64,000 nucleotides of DNA from Candidatus Thalassarchaeaceae archaeon (GCA_030745885.1 JASLNR010000043.1:11037-75036), one strand, 5' to 3'. Shown: positions 17,004 to 25,940, counted from the first letter of the stretch. The notes: generated from the sequence alone by a model not told the origin. Numbers and translations: made by a program.

Positions 17004-17438
17004 ATGCGTCTGAGGGGCGTTGTGAGCAGTGGGCTCGGCCGCGCCCACGTTTTCATGTCACAGCAGCACTACCAGGCCCAGTTCAAGTTGGTACTGGGTG
17101 TCGGCGCCTGGCCGGGTACCCTCAACGTCGACCTGCCCGATGAGTGCCTTGCGGACTACGGGTCGCTGCGGGTGAGCGCAGGGCTCGACGAGGGCGAGGC
17201 CGCCGCTGGTACAGCACCTCTGAGGATAGGGGGCTTCGAGCGCGACGGGAGGTCATTCGGCGGCGCGACCGCCTTCGTCGCAAGGATAAGGCGGGACGGG
17301 GGGGCATGGGTCGAGTGCGCGGTCCTGATACCTGACCTGACCAGGCACACCCAAACTGCCGAGGTCATCTCCGGCACCTTCCTGCGCGAGGGGCTGCCGT
17401 GCGAGGACGGGGATGTCGTCCAGATAGAACTCAACTGA
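17004..17438 (+). CDS. ribK: Archaeal CTP-dependent riboflavin kinase
   Basis: 144 residues from ATG 17004. The DUF120/RibK hallmarks are LRGVVSSGLGRAHVFM, YQAQFKLVLGVGAWPGTLNVDL, and the C-terminal VISGTFLREGLPCEDGDVVQIEL (family pattern LR..L.L.DGD.V). The enzyme phosphorylates riboflavin to FMN using CTP. The length fits the ~130-residue stand-alone kinase. It overlaps the convergent truA gene by 8 bases. Confidence 0.93.
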   Translation: MRLRGVVSSGLGRAHVFMSQQHYQAQFKLVLGVGAWPGTLNVDLPDECLADYGSLRVSAGLDEGEAAAGTAPLRIGGFERDGRSFGGATAFVARIRRDGGAWVECAVLIPDLTRHTQTAEVISGTFLREGLPCEDGDVVQIELN

Positions 17439-18312
17439 GCCTGCCCGACCACTCCCGCTCGAGCAGGGCGCTCATCTCGTAGCCCGCCATGGAGAGCCAG
17501 CGGCGGTACTCCCTGGGGTCGCCGGGTCGCGTGGAGAGGGTCGAGGCATCAGGCAGCTCGTCCGATGCGAGGGCATCGAAGTCGGAGTGGTATGTCTCCC
17601 AAAGGACCAGGCCGTCGGCAGGGGCCCTGCCCAGGTCGATGCTGTCACTGGGCCTGCTCAGGGCCGACTCCAGATCGGCGAGAGAAACCCTCCCAGATGC
17701 CACCCCGGAGATGGCGGAGGCGATTCTCCTGACCTGATTCCAAAGGAAGGAGCGTGCCCTGATCGAGAAGCCGACCGGACGCCCGTCGCCCGCGCACCAA
17801 GGCACGCACTCGTCCACCGTCCTCATGGGGTCCCTGCCCTCCTCGGGCCTCGAGAGGTTGGTGAAGTCGTGCCGGCCCTCGATAAGCGAGCAGGCGCTCC
17901 GGACCAGATCGAGGTCGGTTTCGGAAGGCCACTCCTCGACTGCCTCCAGCCGATACAGATATCTGCGGCTCTCGGCATACCTGATCTTCGAGTCGGAAGG
18001 GGCCCTCCTAGCAGCCAGGACGACCATTCCCACTGGTAGGTTGTCGTTCAGCGCGCTGGTTATCCTCGCATCGCTGACGCTCCGGGACACGGATGCCGGC
18101 AGGTCAATGCGCGCCAGGCTCATCCTGACACTGACCCCCGCATCGGTCCTGCTCGACATCTCCAGGCAGCCGTCGCCCCACCAAGTAAGCCTGCGGAGCG
18201 CCTGGATCAGGGAACCCTCGACGGTGCGGACGTCGGGCTGGACCTGCGAGCCGTGGAAGGCGTGGCCGTGATAGCCCAGCGCGACCAGGAAGCGGTCGCT
18301 GTCCAAGCGCAT
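17431..18312 (-). CDS. truA: tRNA pseudouridine synthase A
   Basis: 293 residues. FLVALGYHGHAFHGSQVQPDVRTVEGSL is the TruA opening and SSRTDAGVSV carries the catalytic Asp57. Later KIRYAESRRYLYRLE, GRHDFTNLSR and SFLWNQVRRIASAISGVASGRVS are typical of the C-terminal half. It modifies uridines 38-40 of the tRNA anticodon arm. It is preceded on the same strand by the TPR protein gene, 4 bases away. Confidence 0.94.
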   Translation of the reverse strand: MRLDSDRFLVALGYHGHAFHGSQVQPDVRTVEGSLIQALRRLTWWGDGCLEMSSRTDAGVSVRMSLARIDLPASVSRSVSDARITSALNDNLPVGMVVLAARRAPSDSKIRYAESRRYLYRLEAVEEWPSETDLDLVRSACSLIEGRHDFTNLSRPEEGRDPMRTVDECVPWCAGDGRPVGFSIRARSFLWNQVRRIASAISGVASGRVSLADLESALSRPSDSIDLGRAPADGLVLWETYHSDFDALASDELPDASTLSTRPGDPREYRRWLSMAGYEMSALLEREWSGRLS

Positions 18313-18316
18313 ACCC

Positions 18317-18862
18317 CTATTCGGTCTGAAGGTACTCGAGTGCCTCCTCGGCAGAGGTAAAGCCCAGGCCGAGGAGGGCGAATTCCACTGACACGGGCAG
18401 GAACTGGCGGGCGAAGTCCTCGCTGCGGTCGAAGTTGGTCTTGAGGTCGATGGCGTCGATCAGCAGCCTCGCTGCCTCGTACAGGTGGAAGGAGACGTCG
18501 ACCTCGTCCGAAGCATCTCCCAACTCCTTGAGTTTCTTGAACTGGCGGATGGCCATCGGGATGCGGTCGAACTCGATCAAGGCGTTGGCGTAGGCAGCGA
18601 GGTAGTCGGCGTTATCAGGGTCCATCCCCGATGCCTTGCGGAAGTAGGCAGCAATCTGCCCCTCATTGATCCGGTCGTTGCCCTTCTCGTCCATGTTGCC
18701 GTTCTCCTGGACCTCGAAGAGCGCGGCCTCGGCCCACCCATGGTAGCCTGCGGGATCGTCCGGGCTAGCACCGATATGGCCCTCGAAGATTGCCATGGCG
18801 CCCATGAAGTCGCCCTGCATGATGCTCTGGGCGGCTTGTGTCAGCACATCGATGTCCGGCAT
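18317..18862 (-). CDS. TPR-repeat protein
   Basis: 181 residues from ATG 18862 (MPDIDVLTQAA); an upstream ATG at 18898 would add 12 residues. Two or three tetratricopeptide-like hairpins are visible: MQGDFMGAMAIFEGHIGASPDDPAGYHGWAEAAL, GQIAAYFRKASGMDPDNADYLAAYANALIEFDR, and IPMAIRQFKKLKELGD. TPRs mediate protein contacts. It follows the PH-domain membrane protein gene on the same strand with 52 bases between, and precedes truA by 4 bases. The position suggests a partner of the membrane/kinase module rather than of TruA. Confidence 0.78.
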   Translation of the reverse strand: MPDIDVLTQAAQSIMQGDFMGAMAIFEGHIGASPDDPAGYHGWAEAALFEVQENGNMDEKGNDRINEGQIAAYFRKASGMDPDNADYLAAYANALIEFDRIPMAIRQFKKLKELGDASDEVDVSFHLYEAARLLIDAIDLKTNFDRSEDFARQFLPVSVEFALLGLGFTSAEEALEYLQTE

Positions 18863-18914
18863 CCCTATTCCCCGCTCGGCATTGGGTGGTCGCACCATTA
18901 TGAACGGTGCGGCT

Positions 18915-19898
18915 TCATACCTGCTCGGAGTCTGATGCGGCTTGGCCGGTTGGGCCCATGTTGGCGTCCATCAGCTCGTTGATCAGGCGGTAGATCTTCA
19001 TCGGTTTCCTGATGCCGTAGAGGCAGTCGGCAGGGTCCTGGTTGAGCACGGTCCTCTGGCGCTGCTTGGTGATGAATCCGAAGAGCATGGATAGTACCTT
19101 CTTGACACCCTCGGGGGTTCCGGCCGGGGCCGCATCGCCTGCGGCTCCTGCCCCGACGCTCATCCCCAGAGACTCGACCTGCAGGCCGACGCCAGAGCCG
19201 GTGACAACGTGGACGTTGCCGAAGCCCAGGAGGCGGCCGAGTAGGGTGGGGTCGGCCTTGAGGTTCTCGATCTTCTGGAACGCGATGCCGTGGACGCTGG
19301 AGTCGAAGTGCATGAAGTTCTTGCGGATGTGGACCCTCCTGTCGGTGATGGCGTACTGGAAGGAGCGCTGGTAGAACAGGGTGAGCAGCGCCATCAGCCC
19401 TGCCATCGCCGCACCCAGCGGCAGGAACCAGACGTACTGCCACGCAGGCAGCGGGTTGTCGAACTCGGTGCCCGCTATCCCCGAGGCCCAGCTGAGGATG
19501 TCGAGGGCCTTCCAGGCGAAGGGTATGAGCGCGCACAGCATCAGCCAGGTGGACGTCCAGTTCCCGGAGGTGGAGAAGTTCGCGTAGTGGTTGACCTTGG
19601 TGAGGACGAGCATGACCACCACGAAGCCCATGACGCCGGTCTTGTCGACAAGGAAGAGGATGATCCCGATTATCGCATTGGCCTGGCCATCGCCCTCGGG
19701 GGCATCGGCTGGGTCGCCGATGAAGAAGAGCAGGTGGACGAGGAAGACGAGGACGGCGAGGATGTACTTGTCGGCCATGGACAGCATCGAGGGGTTGCCC
19801 CTCCATATGGGGGTCTCCGAGTCCGTAATCTCGGGGAAGTCGGAGCGCGTGGAGGCCTCGTTGATCTTGGCCCTGTAGCTGTCTATGTACTCGGTCAC
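18915..19898 (-). CDS. PH-domain (bPH2, YdbS-like) membrane protein
   Basis: 327 residues from GTG 19898 (VTEYIDSYRAKINEA); an ATG far upstream gives an unlikely Pro-rich lead. Four membrane segments (YILAVLVFLVHLLFFIG, AIIGIILFLVDK/VMGFVVVMLVL, TWLMLCALIPFAW, YVWFLPLGAAMAGLMALLTLF) are followed by the bPH2 domain: YAITDRRVHIRKNFMHFDSSVHGIAFQKIENLKAD and LLGRLLGFGNVHVVTGS. A Gly/Ala-rich loop (SVGAGAAGDAAPAG) interrupts the domain and a helical tail follows. The domain would be cytoplasmic. The gene is divergent from the MORN-kinase gene, with 260 bases of shared upstream DNA. Confidence 0.82.
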   Translation of the reverse strand: MTEYIDSYRAKINEASTRSDFPEITDSETPIWRGNPSMLSMADKYILAVLVFLVHLLFFIGDPADAPEGDGQANAIIGIILFLVDKTGVMGFVVVMLVLTKVNHYANFSTSGNWTSTWLMLCALIPFAWKALDILSWASGIAGTEFDNPLPAWQYVWFLPLGAAMAGLMALLTLFYQRSFQYAITDRRVHIRKNFMHFDSSVHGIAFQKIENLKADPTLLGRLLGFGNVHVVTGSGVGLQVESLGMSVGAGAAGDAAPAGTPEGVKKVLSMLFGFITKQRQRTVLNQDPADCLYGIRKPMKIYRLINELMDANMGPTGQAASDSEQV

Positions 19899-19908
19899 GA
19901 ACCTCGTC

Positions 19909-19920
19909 CCCCGTGCGGGG
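19909..19920. repeat. Short inverted repeat in the divergent intergenic region
   Basis: ccccg-tg-cgggg lies just upstream of the GTG start of the PH-domain gene. It could be a hairpin in the mRNA leader or an operator; nothing else supports a function. Confidence 0.35.
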
Positions 19921-20049
19921 AGTGGGGCCCTACTCAAGATGTTGATGCATGCGGAGGCTTGGTCTGGACCCTCGGAAGGAGGCCTCCGATGTACTTTGGA
20001 GAGCGCTTCTGGGGGCCGAATGCCATATCGGGGTGGGGGCAATGTAAGG

Positions 20050-20058
20050 GTTATATCT
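20050..20058 (+). promoter_or_regulatory. TATA-like box upstream of the MORN-kinase operon
   Basis: gttatatct is the best TATA-like match between the divergent PH-domain and MORN-kinase genes. With a start site ~25 bases on, it would leave a leader of about 80 bases; a purine-rich ggagcgaggaagtga precedes ATG 20159. Confidence 0.4.
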
Positions 20059-20158
20059 TCCAACTGTGCAGGTTTTGTGTGGATACTTCGAGTGGGCACC
20101 CGCAGGGTGCCCGGGATTGTCCCTATGACCCTTCTATGGAGCGAGGAAGTGATGCCTG

Positions 20159-22744
20159 ATGAGTAAGCGCGTAGCCAAGTCCACAGACGCGGTCTGGCGT
20201 TACGACAACGGCCGCTACATCGGCGAGCACAAGGACGGCATGCGCCACGGCAACGGCAAGTTCACCTACAAGAATAGGGACTGGTACGAGGGCGACTTCA
20301 AGCTGGACATGATGCATGGCCAGGGAGTCTACCAATTCTCCGACGGGGAGCGTTACGAGGGAGGCTGGAGCAACGGCAAGAGGTCGGGCTTCGGCATCTA
20401 CCACTACCCCGACGGGGAGCGCTACGAGGGCGAGTGGCAAGCCGGCAAGCGCCACGGCCCGGGCGTCAACCACTTCTCAGACGAGAGTCGCTTCGTGGGC
20501 CAGTGGGAGGACGGTAAGACCGTCGGGGAGGGCAAGCACTACAGCGCCGAGGGCGATCGCTACGAAGGCCAGTTCAAGGGGATGCGGAGGCATGGAACGG
20601 GAACCTCGCACAACGCCGACGGGAGCAGGTACGATGGCGAGTGGGCCGACGATTCCATGTCCGGTAAGGGCACCTTCAAGGACTCGGACGGGGGGACCTA
20701 CGAGGGCGGCTTCGAGGAGGGCCTGAAGTCCGGGCAAGGGAAGTACCGCCTCGCCAACGGCAACGTCTACGAGGGCGGCTTCGAGAAGGGCGAGTTCCAC
20801 GGCGATGGGGTCCTGAGCCTAGCCAGCGGCTCGCGCTACGAGGGCGGTTTCCGGGGCGGCAAGACTCACGGGGATGGAGTCTACGAGTACAGGGACGGCG
20901 GGCGCCACGAGGGCGGCTACAACTCCGGGCTCAGGCAAGGAGAGGGCGCGTTCGACTACCCCAACGGGGACAGGTTCGAAGGCTCCTACCAGAGGGGGCT
21001 CAGGAGCGGTAACGGGGTGGTGAAGTACCACAACGGCGACCGCTACGAGGGCATGTTCCTCAACGACAGGAGGCATGGCGATGGGATGATCCTCTTCGCC
21101 GATGGGGGCCGCTACGAGGGCGAGTTCGACTTCGGCGAGCCGACCGCCGACGGGACCATCCACTACTCCGACGGCAGCCAGTACACCGGCGAGACGCAGG
21201 ACTGGGTGTGGCACGGGAAGGGGATGCTGACCATGAGCGATGGGAGTAGCTACGAGGGGCAGTTCCTCGACGGGCTCAGGCACGGTCATGGGCTCTACAC
21301 ATACACCAACGGCAACCGCTACGAGGGCGCATTCGAGAATGACAAGCGCCACGGCCAAGGAATCTACCACTACGAGGACAACGAGCGCTACGAGGGCGAG
21401 TCCGTAGAGGGGAAGCGGGAGGGCATTGGCATCTACCACTACTCCGACGGGAGCCGCTACGAGGGCGAGTTCTCGAACTACAAGAAGAATGGGGCGGGAG
21501 TCTCCTACGAGGCCAACGGGGAGCGCTACGAGGGCGAGTACCGGCACGGCAAGCGCACGGGCCTCGGGATTATCTTCAAGCCAAACGGAACCAAGGTCGT
21601 GGGGGAGTTCTCGAACGGCGAGCTCGTCGGTGAGGCCGATGTCCAAGACATCTCCGCGGACTGCTTCGCGGGCAGGTCCGACGAGGTCTTCTCCAGCGGC
21701 CCCTTCAAGTCGATGCGCTTCACCAGGCTCTACAACTCCTTCACCAGGGACATCGAGGCGGCCATCGAGGCCTCCAGGGCAACCCCCACCAGAGCCGCCA
21801 AGCTCAGGGAGATCAGGGAGTTCGCAATCGAGCGGCACGAGGGGGGCGAGGAGGGTGTGGCAGCGCCCCCGCAGCCAGCGCCGGCCAAGCAGCCGGTAGC
21901 AGCCCCCGCCCCGACCGAGACCCTGTCGAGGCTCGAGAGGGAGTTCAAGAGGGTGCGCCACCTGAAGGCCGACGGCGGCATGGCCGAGGTCTACCTGGCC
22001 AGGGACAACTCGACTGGCGAGGACGTCATCTGGAAGCAGGCCGCGCCCGACAGGAAGACCACTCTGGCCTCCGTCAACACCGCCATCGAGAACGAGTCCG
22101 ATATGCTGCAGGCCATCGACCACCCGCGCGTGCCCAACTACATCGACTCTGGGAAGATCATCAACCGGCAGGAGGAGCTGGTCAGCGTGCTGGTTATGGA
22201 GAACATAGAGGGCACGAGCCTGGACCAGGAGATGAAGACCATGATCAACATGGGGATGGCGCAGCCCTTCGACAGGATCTCCTCCATCATGCTGCAGCTG
22301 TGCGAAGCCCTGGAGTTCATGGCGGACCTCGACCCCCCGGTCTTCCACCGTGACATCAAGCCGCACAACATCATGATGACCCCCTACAGGGGCGCGGTTC
22401 TGATCGACTTCGGGCTGGCCAAGGGGGTGGACGCCGGCAAGAGCACCTCTCTTTCTGGGGGCAGCCACACCCCGGGCTGGGCGCCACCCGAGCGCGAGAA
22501 CGGAATCACAGGGCCGACCACCGACGTCTACAGCCTCGGGCAGCTGCTCTGGCACATGCTGACGAACGAGCGGGTCGGCATCATCAGCGAGGAGCAGCGC
22601 CTGACCAAGATGGAGGAGATGGGTCACCCCGAGTGGCTGGGCGACCTGGTGAACTACGCCACCGTCCCGCACTCCCCCGAAGATCGTATCCAATCGGTCA
22701 TCGAGTTCAGGCTCCGCCTCGAGAACCAGGGTGAGCTGCCGTGA
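20159..22744 (+). CDS. MORN-repeat / Ser-Thr protein kinase fusion
   Basis: 861 residues. Residues ~14-500 hold about 21 MORN repeats of 23 residues (pattern YEGxxxxGxxHGxGxxxxxDGxR). A short helical and Pro/Ala-rich linker (~500-595) follows, then a complete Hanks-type kinase domain. Kinase motifs: Gly-rich loop LKADGGMAEVYLAR, Lys in VIWKQAAP, catalytic loop HRDIKPHNIMM, metal-binding LIDFGLAKG, and APPEREN with DVYSLGQLLWHML. All catalytic residues are present. MORN repeats commonly bind lipids or dimerise, so a membrane-linked sensor kinase is inferred. The stop overlaps the start of the PP2C gene (GTGA), giving a kinase/phosphatase pair. No membrane segment is visible in the protein itself. 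Confidence 0.93.
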   Translation: MSKRVAKSTDAVWRYDNGRYIGEHKDGMRHGNGKFTYKNRDWYEGDFKLDMMHGQGVYQFSDGERYEGGWSNGKRSGFGIYHYPDGERYEGEWQAGKRHGPGVNHFSDESRFVGQWEDGKTVGEGKHYSAEGDRYEGQFKGMRRHGTGTSHNADGSRYDGEWADDSMSGKGTFKDSDGGTYEGGFEEGLKSGQGKYRLANGNVYEGGFEKGEFHGDGVLSLASGSRYEGGFRGGKTHGDGVYEYRDGGRHEGGYNSGLRQGEGAFDYPNGDRFEGSYQRGLRSGNGVVKYHNGDRYEGMFLNDRRHGDGMILFADGGRYEGEFDFGEPTADGTIHYSDGSQYTGETQDWVWHGKGMLTMSDGSSYEGQFLDGLRHGHGLYTYTNGNRYEGAFENDKRHGQGIYHYEDNERYEGESVEGKREGIGIYHYSDGSRYEGEFSNYKKNGAGVSYEANGERYEGEYRHGKRTGLGIIFKPNGTKVVGEFSNGELVGEADVQDISADCFAGRSDEVFSSGPFKSMRFTRLYNSFTRDIEAAIEASRATPTRAAKLREIREFAIERHEGGEEGVAAPPQPAPAKQPVAAPAPTETLSRLEREFKRVRHLKADGGMAEVYLARDNSTGEDVIWKQAAPDRKTTLASVNTAIENESDMLQAIDHPRVPNYIDSGKIINRQEELVSVLVMENIEGTSLDQEMKTMINMGMAQPFDRISSIMLQLCEALEFMADLDPPVFHRDIKPHNIMMTPYRGAVLIDFGLAKGVDAGKSTSLSGGSHTPGWAPPERENGITGPTTDVYSLGQLLWHMLTNERVGIISEEQRLTKMEEMGHPEWLGDLVNYATVPHSPEDRIQSVIEFRLRLENQGELP
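20201..21640 (+). repeat. About 21 MORN-encoding 69-bp repeats
   Basis: The kinase gene holds diverged tandem 69-base units, each starting with a Tyr-Glu-Gly codon triplet (often tacgagggc). They are protein-level repeats, not identical DNA repeats; units 5, 7, 14, 15 and the last are the most degenerate. Confidence 0.9.
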
Positions 22745-23526
22745 GTGACTCGGACAGGGTCGAGACCAACAACGTGCCCGGGATGTTCGCAGCCTCCCTG
22801 ACCGGCGAGCGCGAGAGGGACGAGGACTTCGTTGTGTGCGGCGAGTTCGGAAACGTCAGGGTCGGCGTCCTGTGCGACGGCATGGGCGGGGCCGAGGACG
22901 GCGAACTGGCCTCCCAGGGGGCTGGCATGGCATTCGTGGAGGGCGTTGGGTCAATCGTCTCGAAGGGAACGGAGGAATGGGGCTCGCAGGAGTTCCGCCA
23001 CGGCGCCTACGCCGAGCTCCTGCTGGAGTGCCACGCCACGGTGAACTCGGTGGCCGGCGAGCAGGGCAGGTCCGGCACCACGCTCACCGCTCTGGTCATC
23101 ACGCTCAGCGAAGGAACGTCCACTCACGCCGACCTCGTGCACATGGGCGACTCGCGGTGCTACAGGGTCGCGGAAGGGAGGGCTGAGATCATCACCCAGG
23201 ACCACTCGGTGACCGGCGACATGCTGAGGGCCGGCTACATCAAGCTGCACGAGATCTCCGAGACCGCAGGCAACAACGCCCTGACCCGCAGCCTGGGCGA
23301 CGAGGCCGCCTCGCTCGCTGACATCTCCACCCTGGGGATCTCCCCCGGGGATTCATTCCTGCTGTGCTGCGACGGAGTGTGGGGGCCGCTTCACACCGAG
23401 GCGGGACTGTGGCTGCCAGACTCCCCGCTCGGACAACAGGCCACGGTCGAGGCCTTGGTCAACGAGGCCCTGGAGCGCGGCAGCACGGACAACTGCAGCG
23501 CCCTGTCAATCGATCTGGGGGCTTGA
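22741..23526 (+). CDS. PP2C-type protein phosphatase
   Basis: 261 residues from GTG 22741, overlapping the kinase stop by 4 bases. PP2C metal and active-site blocks are all present: GERERDEDF, VLCDGMGGAEDGE, SGTTLTALVI, VHMGDSRCYRV, LTRSLGDEA, FLLCCDGVWG and GSTDNCSALSI. A Mn/Mg-dependent Ser/Thr phosphatase is expected to reverse the action of the upstream kinase. No membrane segment or signal peptide is present. Confidence 0.95.
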   Translation: MSDSDRVETNNVPGMFAASLTGERERDEDFVVCGEFGNVRVGVLCDGMGGAEDGELASQGAGMAFVEGVGSIVSKGTEEWGSQEFRHGAYAELLLECHATVNSVAGEQGRSGTTLTALVITLSEGTSTHADLVHMGDSRCYRVAEGRAEIITQDHSVTGDMLRAGYIKLHEISETAGNNALTRSLGDEAASLADISTLGISPGDSFLLCCDGVWGPLHTEAGLWLPDSPLGQQATVEALVNEALERGSTDNCSALSIDLGA

Positions 23527-23559
23527 AGAATTGAAATACCAATAGTGGGTTGAGTCGTC

Positions 23560-25185
23560 ATGGTGTTCACCTCCCGGACCGTCGACTGGCGCCGGGGCGC
23601 CTCGCCGCTGGCCGGCTACTACTCGATGCCCGACCTCCCCAAGGAACTCCGCGGCAAGGTCAAGCTGGACCCCAGCACCGACACAGCCGTCCTCTACTCC
23701 TCCAAGACCACAATCTGGCCTAGGAACAAGGAGCTCGACCTAGGGAGATCGGGCTTCAGGAAGGAGTACGACTGGGTCCTGTTCTACAGGAATAGCGTAA
23801 TCAAAATCTCGGTCCCCTTCAAGCACCGCCCCTCTTCATCCTCGCCGGTCCTGGAGGGGGCCCTGGACGTTGAGCTCTCGATAGACGGCGACCTCGGTGC
23901 CTCGAAGCTCGTCGAACGCGTCTTCAACAACAGCCCCGAGCTCAACGAGCTAGACGATGACACCCTGAGGTCGCTGGTCAGGGAGATGAGCAGAGGCAAG
24001 TGGAAGTCGATGCTTGAGGGCCTGGACGAGGGTAACCTCAGGGACCCCGAGGCGCGGCAGAAGGCGAACGACCAGACCAAGTCGCATCTCGGGTCGATGG
24101 TTGGCAATCTGGGATTGCGCTTAGGCGACCTCAACATCCGCTGGAAGAAGACCGAGACGGAGCGGATAGACCAATTCAAGGGCTCGCTGGAGCGCAAGAA
24201 GGGGGCGTTGGACGCCAAGATAGAGCAGGACGCCCTCAACCGCCTGTCAGAATCGAAGAACAGGGGCAGGCTCGAGAGCCATCGCGCCGAGACGATGGCC
24301 ACGGAGTTCCTCGAGGAGGACAGGGCGAGGCAGGAGACAGCCGTACTGAGGCGAAAGGCGGAAATCGAGTCCGCCGAACAGGAGAGGGACCTCCAGAGGA
24401 GGAGGTTTGAGGGCAAGTCCAAGATCGTGGACGCGGAGTTCGACGAGGGCGTCACGGACCTCCAGCACGGCGGCGAGATGAAGCGCAAGAGGGCCGAGCT
24501 CGAGCTGACTCAGGACAGGATCGAGACCGAGCTGATCAGGAAGCAGACCGAGGCGGATATCGATAGGGGCTCTAAGGACCAGGACGTGGATAGGATCGTC
24601 AAGGCCGCCCTCGCTCTGCAGGGCAAGGTAAGCGATGAGACCATCGTCGACCTGCTCAAGCCCGAGGGAGAGGGCGGCAAGAGCTACGAGTTCACCGACG
24701 TAATCAACCCGGACCTCGAGGAGGCCCTGGAGCAGGGCATGTACACGGCCAGCGAGATCGAGGGCTTCATCACCGAGCTCGCAAGGAAGACCAAGGACCC
24801 CGGAAACAGCAGGGAGAGGCTGTCTGACATCTGGGCCGGACTGGCCCTATTCCACCGACACAGGGGCAACAAGGGCGGCTCGATGGACGAGGCGATCTCG
24901 AAGTCTCTGCAATTCAACGGCAGCAACCCGATGGCCCTGAAGTGCCGGATGGACTATCTCTGGAACAGGCACCCCCAGCAGTTCTTCCCGGGGAAGCTGG
25001 AGCGCTTCAAGGACCAGCTCATCGAAATCGAATCGCTACTCGACGCCCTGGTCGAACACGATGACCTGGGCGGGGATGCCAAGTCTGCGATGGCCGAGAA
25101 GCACAAGAGGTGCCTGAAGGCGCTCGGAGCGGATGGCGGAGAGTGGAAGGACAAGCTCGAGGCCATGTACGAGATGGCAATCTGA
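23560..25185 (+). CDS. SPFH/band-7-like protein with coiled coil and TPR-like C-terminus
   Basis: 541 residues. Residues ~40-180 read like an SPFH (stomatin/flotillin) domain: DTAVLYSSKTTIWPRN, a hydrophobic strand DWVLFYRNSVIKISVPF, then EGALDVELSIDGDLGASKLVERVF and a helical part ending LGLRLGDLNIRW. Residues ~185-345 are almost purely charged helix (long coiled coil). After a hinge, ~395-460 look TPR-like (SDIWAGLALFHRHRGNKGGSMDEAISKSLQFN). No N-terminal membrane anchor is seen, unlike classic flotillins. The domain call is by pattern only. It is third in the kinase/phosphatase operon, 33 bases after the phosphatase, so it may be substrate or scaffold. Confidence 0.65.
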   Translation: MVFTSRTVDWRRGASPLAGYYSMPDLPKELRGKVKLDPSTDTAVLYSSKTTIWPRNKELDLGRSGFRKEYDWVLFYRNSVIKISVPFKHRPSSSSPVLEGALDVELSIDGDLGASKLVERVFNNSPELNELDDDTLRSLVREMSRGKWKSMLEGLDEGNLRDPEARQKANDQTKSHLGSMVGNLGLRLGDLNIRWKKTETERIDQFKGSLERKKGALDAKIEQDALNRLSESKNRGRLESHRAETMATEFLEEDRARQETAVLRRKAEIESAEQERDLQRRRFEGKSKIVDAEFDEGVTDLQHGGEMKRKRAELELTQDRIETELIRKQTEADIDRGSKDQDVDRIVKAALALQGKVSDETIVDLLKPEGEGGKSYEFTDVINPDLEEALEQGMYTASEIEGFITELARKTKDPGNSRERLSDIWAGLALFHRHRGNKGGSMDEAISKSLQFNGSNPMALKCRMDYLWNRHPQQFFPGKLERFKDQLIEIESLLDALVEHDDLGGDAKSAMAEKHKRCLKALGADGGEWKDKLEAMYEMAI

Positions 25186-25196
25186 GGTGATTCGGG

Positions 25197-25937
25197 ATGG
25201 CGGGGTCCAGCGGTGGAATCGAGGTGGTAGTTAGGGAGCAGGCAATCAATGTGGCGATAGCGGTGGCAGTCGGCATCGGTGTCGGCCTGATTGAGGATGT
25301 TCCAATCGAGCTCGTCCCAGACATCCTGATACTGGGCCTGGCACTAGGGCTGATTGCCCAGGAGGCATTGTTGGTACAGCGCACTGGGATGATCGGGGGG
25401 ACTTACGAGAAGGAGATGAAGGAGTACACGGAGAGGATGCTCGATTTCTTCGACAGCAAGGCATTCTGGCTGTTCGGCATACTCCTGACGTTCTTCGTTC
25501 TGGGAATGATCCCCTTGCTGCTGTCCCCTAGGGAAGTGGGGGCGGTCTCGGTGTTCAGGGTGATATGCGTCGCCCTGATTCTGACCCTGGGGGTCGACCC
25601 GATCCTCGCGACCCTGCCCAAGAAGGACGGGACAGCGACCGTGGGCTCCCTTGTGATCTATTGGATCGTCATCCACTCGGGTCTGAGCGGCTACCCCGAC
25701 CTCGCAATCCAGCTCAACTCGTACATTGGCACCTTCTCCGCCGTGACCAGCTCGTCGATCGCGCTCACCTACCTGCTTCTGTCCACCCGGTGGACCTACA
25801 TCAGGAACCTGTGCTACGGCATGGCTGACGGTTGGATGGAGTTCTCCCTGTACATCGGTGCCCCCCTCCTATTCATCCTGCATCCCAAGGTCCCCGAGTT
25901 CCTGGAGCTGGTCTTCAGGATATACATCGGGGTCTAG
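25197..25937 (+). CDS. Polytopic membrane protein of the kinase operon
   Basis: 246 residues; gaggtga (25184-25190) is a clear ribosome binding site before ATG 25197. About six membrane segments are visible, e.g. INVAIAVAVGIGVGLI, LVPDILILGLALGLIAQ, AFWLFGILLTFFVLGMIPLLL, VFRVICVALILTLGV, TATVGSLVIYWIVIHS and FSLYIGAPLLFIL. A soluble helix (YEKEMKEYTERMLDFFDSK) links segments 2 and 3. No family recognised. It ends 3 bases from the convergent coiled-coil operon. It may anchor the module to the membrane. Confidence 0.75.
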   Translation: MAGSSGGIEVVVREQAINVAIAVAVGIGVGLIEDVPIELVPDILILGLALGLIAQEALLVQRTGMIGGTYEKEMKEYTERMLDFFDSKAFWLFGILLTFFVLGMIPLLLSPREVGAVSVFRVICVALILTLGVDPILATLPKKDGTATVGSLVIYWIVIHSGLSGYPDLAIQLNSYIGTFSAVTSSSIALTYLLLSTRWTYIRNLCYGMADGWMEFSLYIGAPLLFILHPKVPEFLELVFRIYIGV

Positions 25938-25940
25938 CGC

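Noticed and set aside
20819..22693. A 624-codon open frame on the minus strand, opposite the MORN-kinase gene
   Set aside because: It is a shadow of the repetitive GC-rich coding strand: the protein is Leu/Val/Ala/Asp-rich with no domain, and the plus-strand product is a clear kinase.
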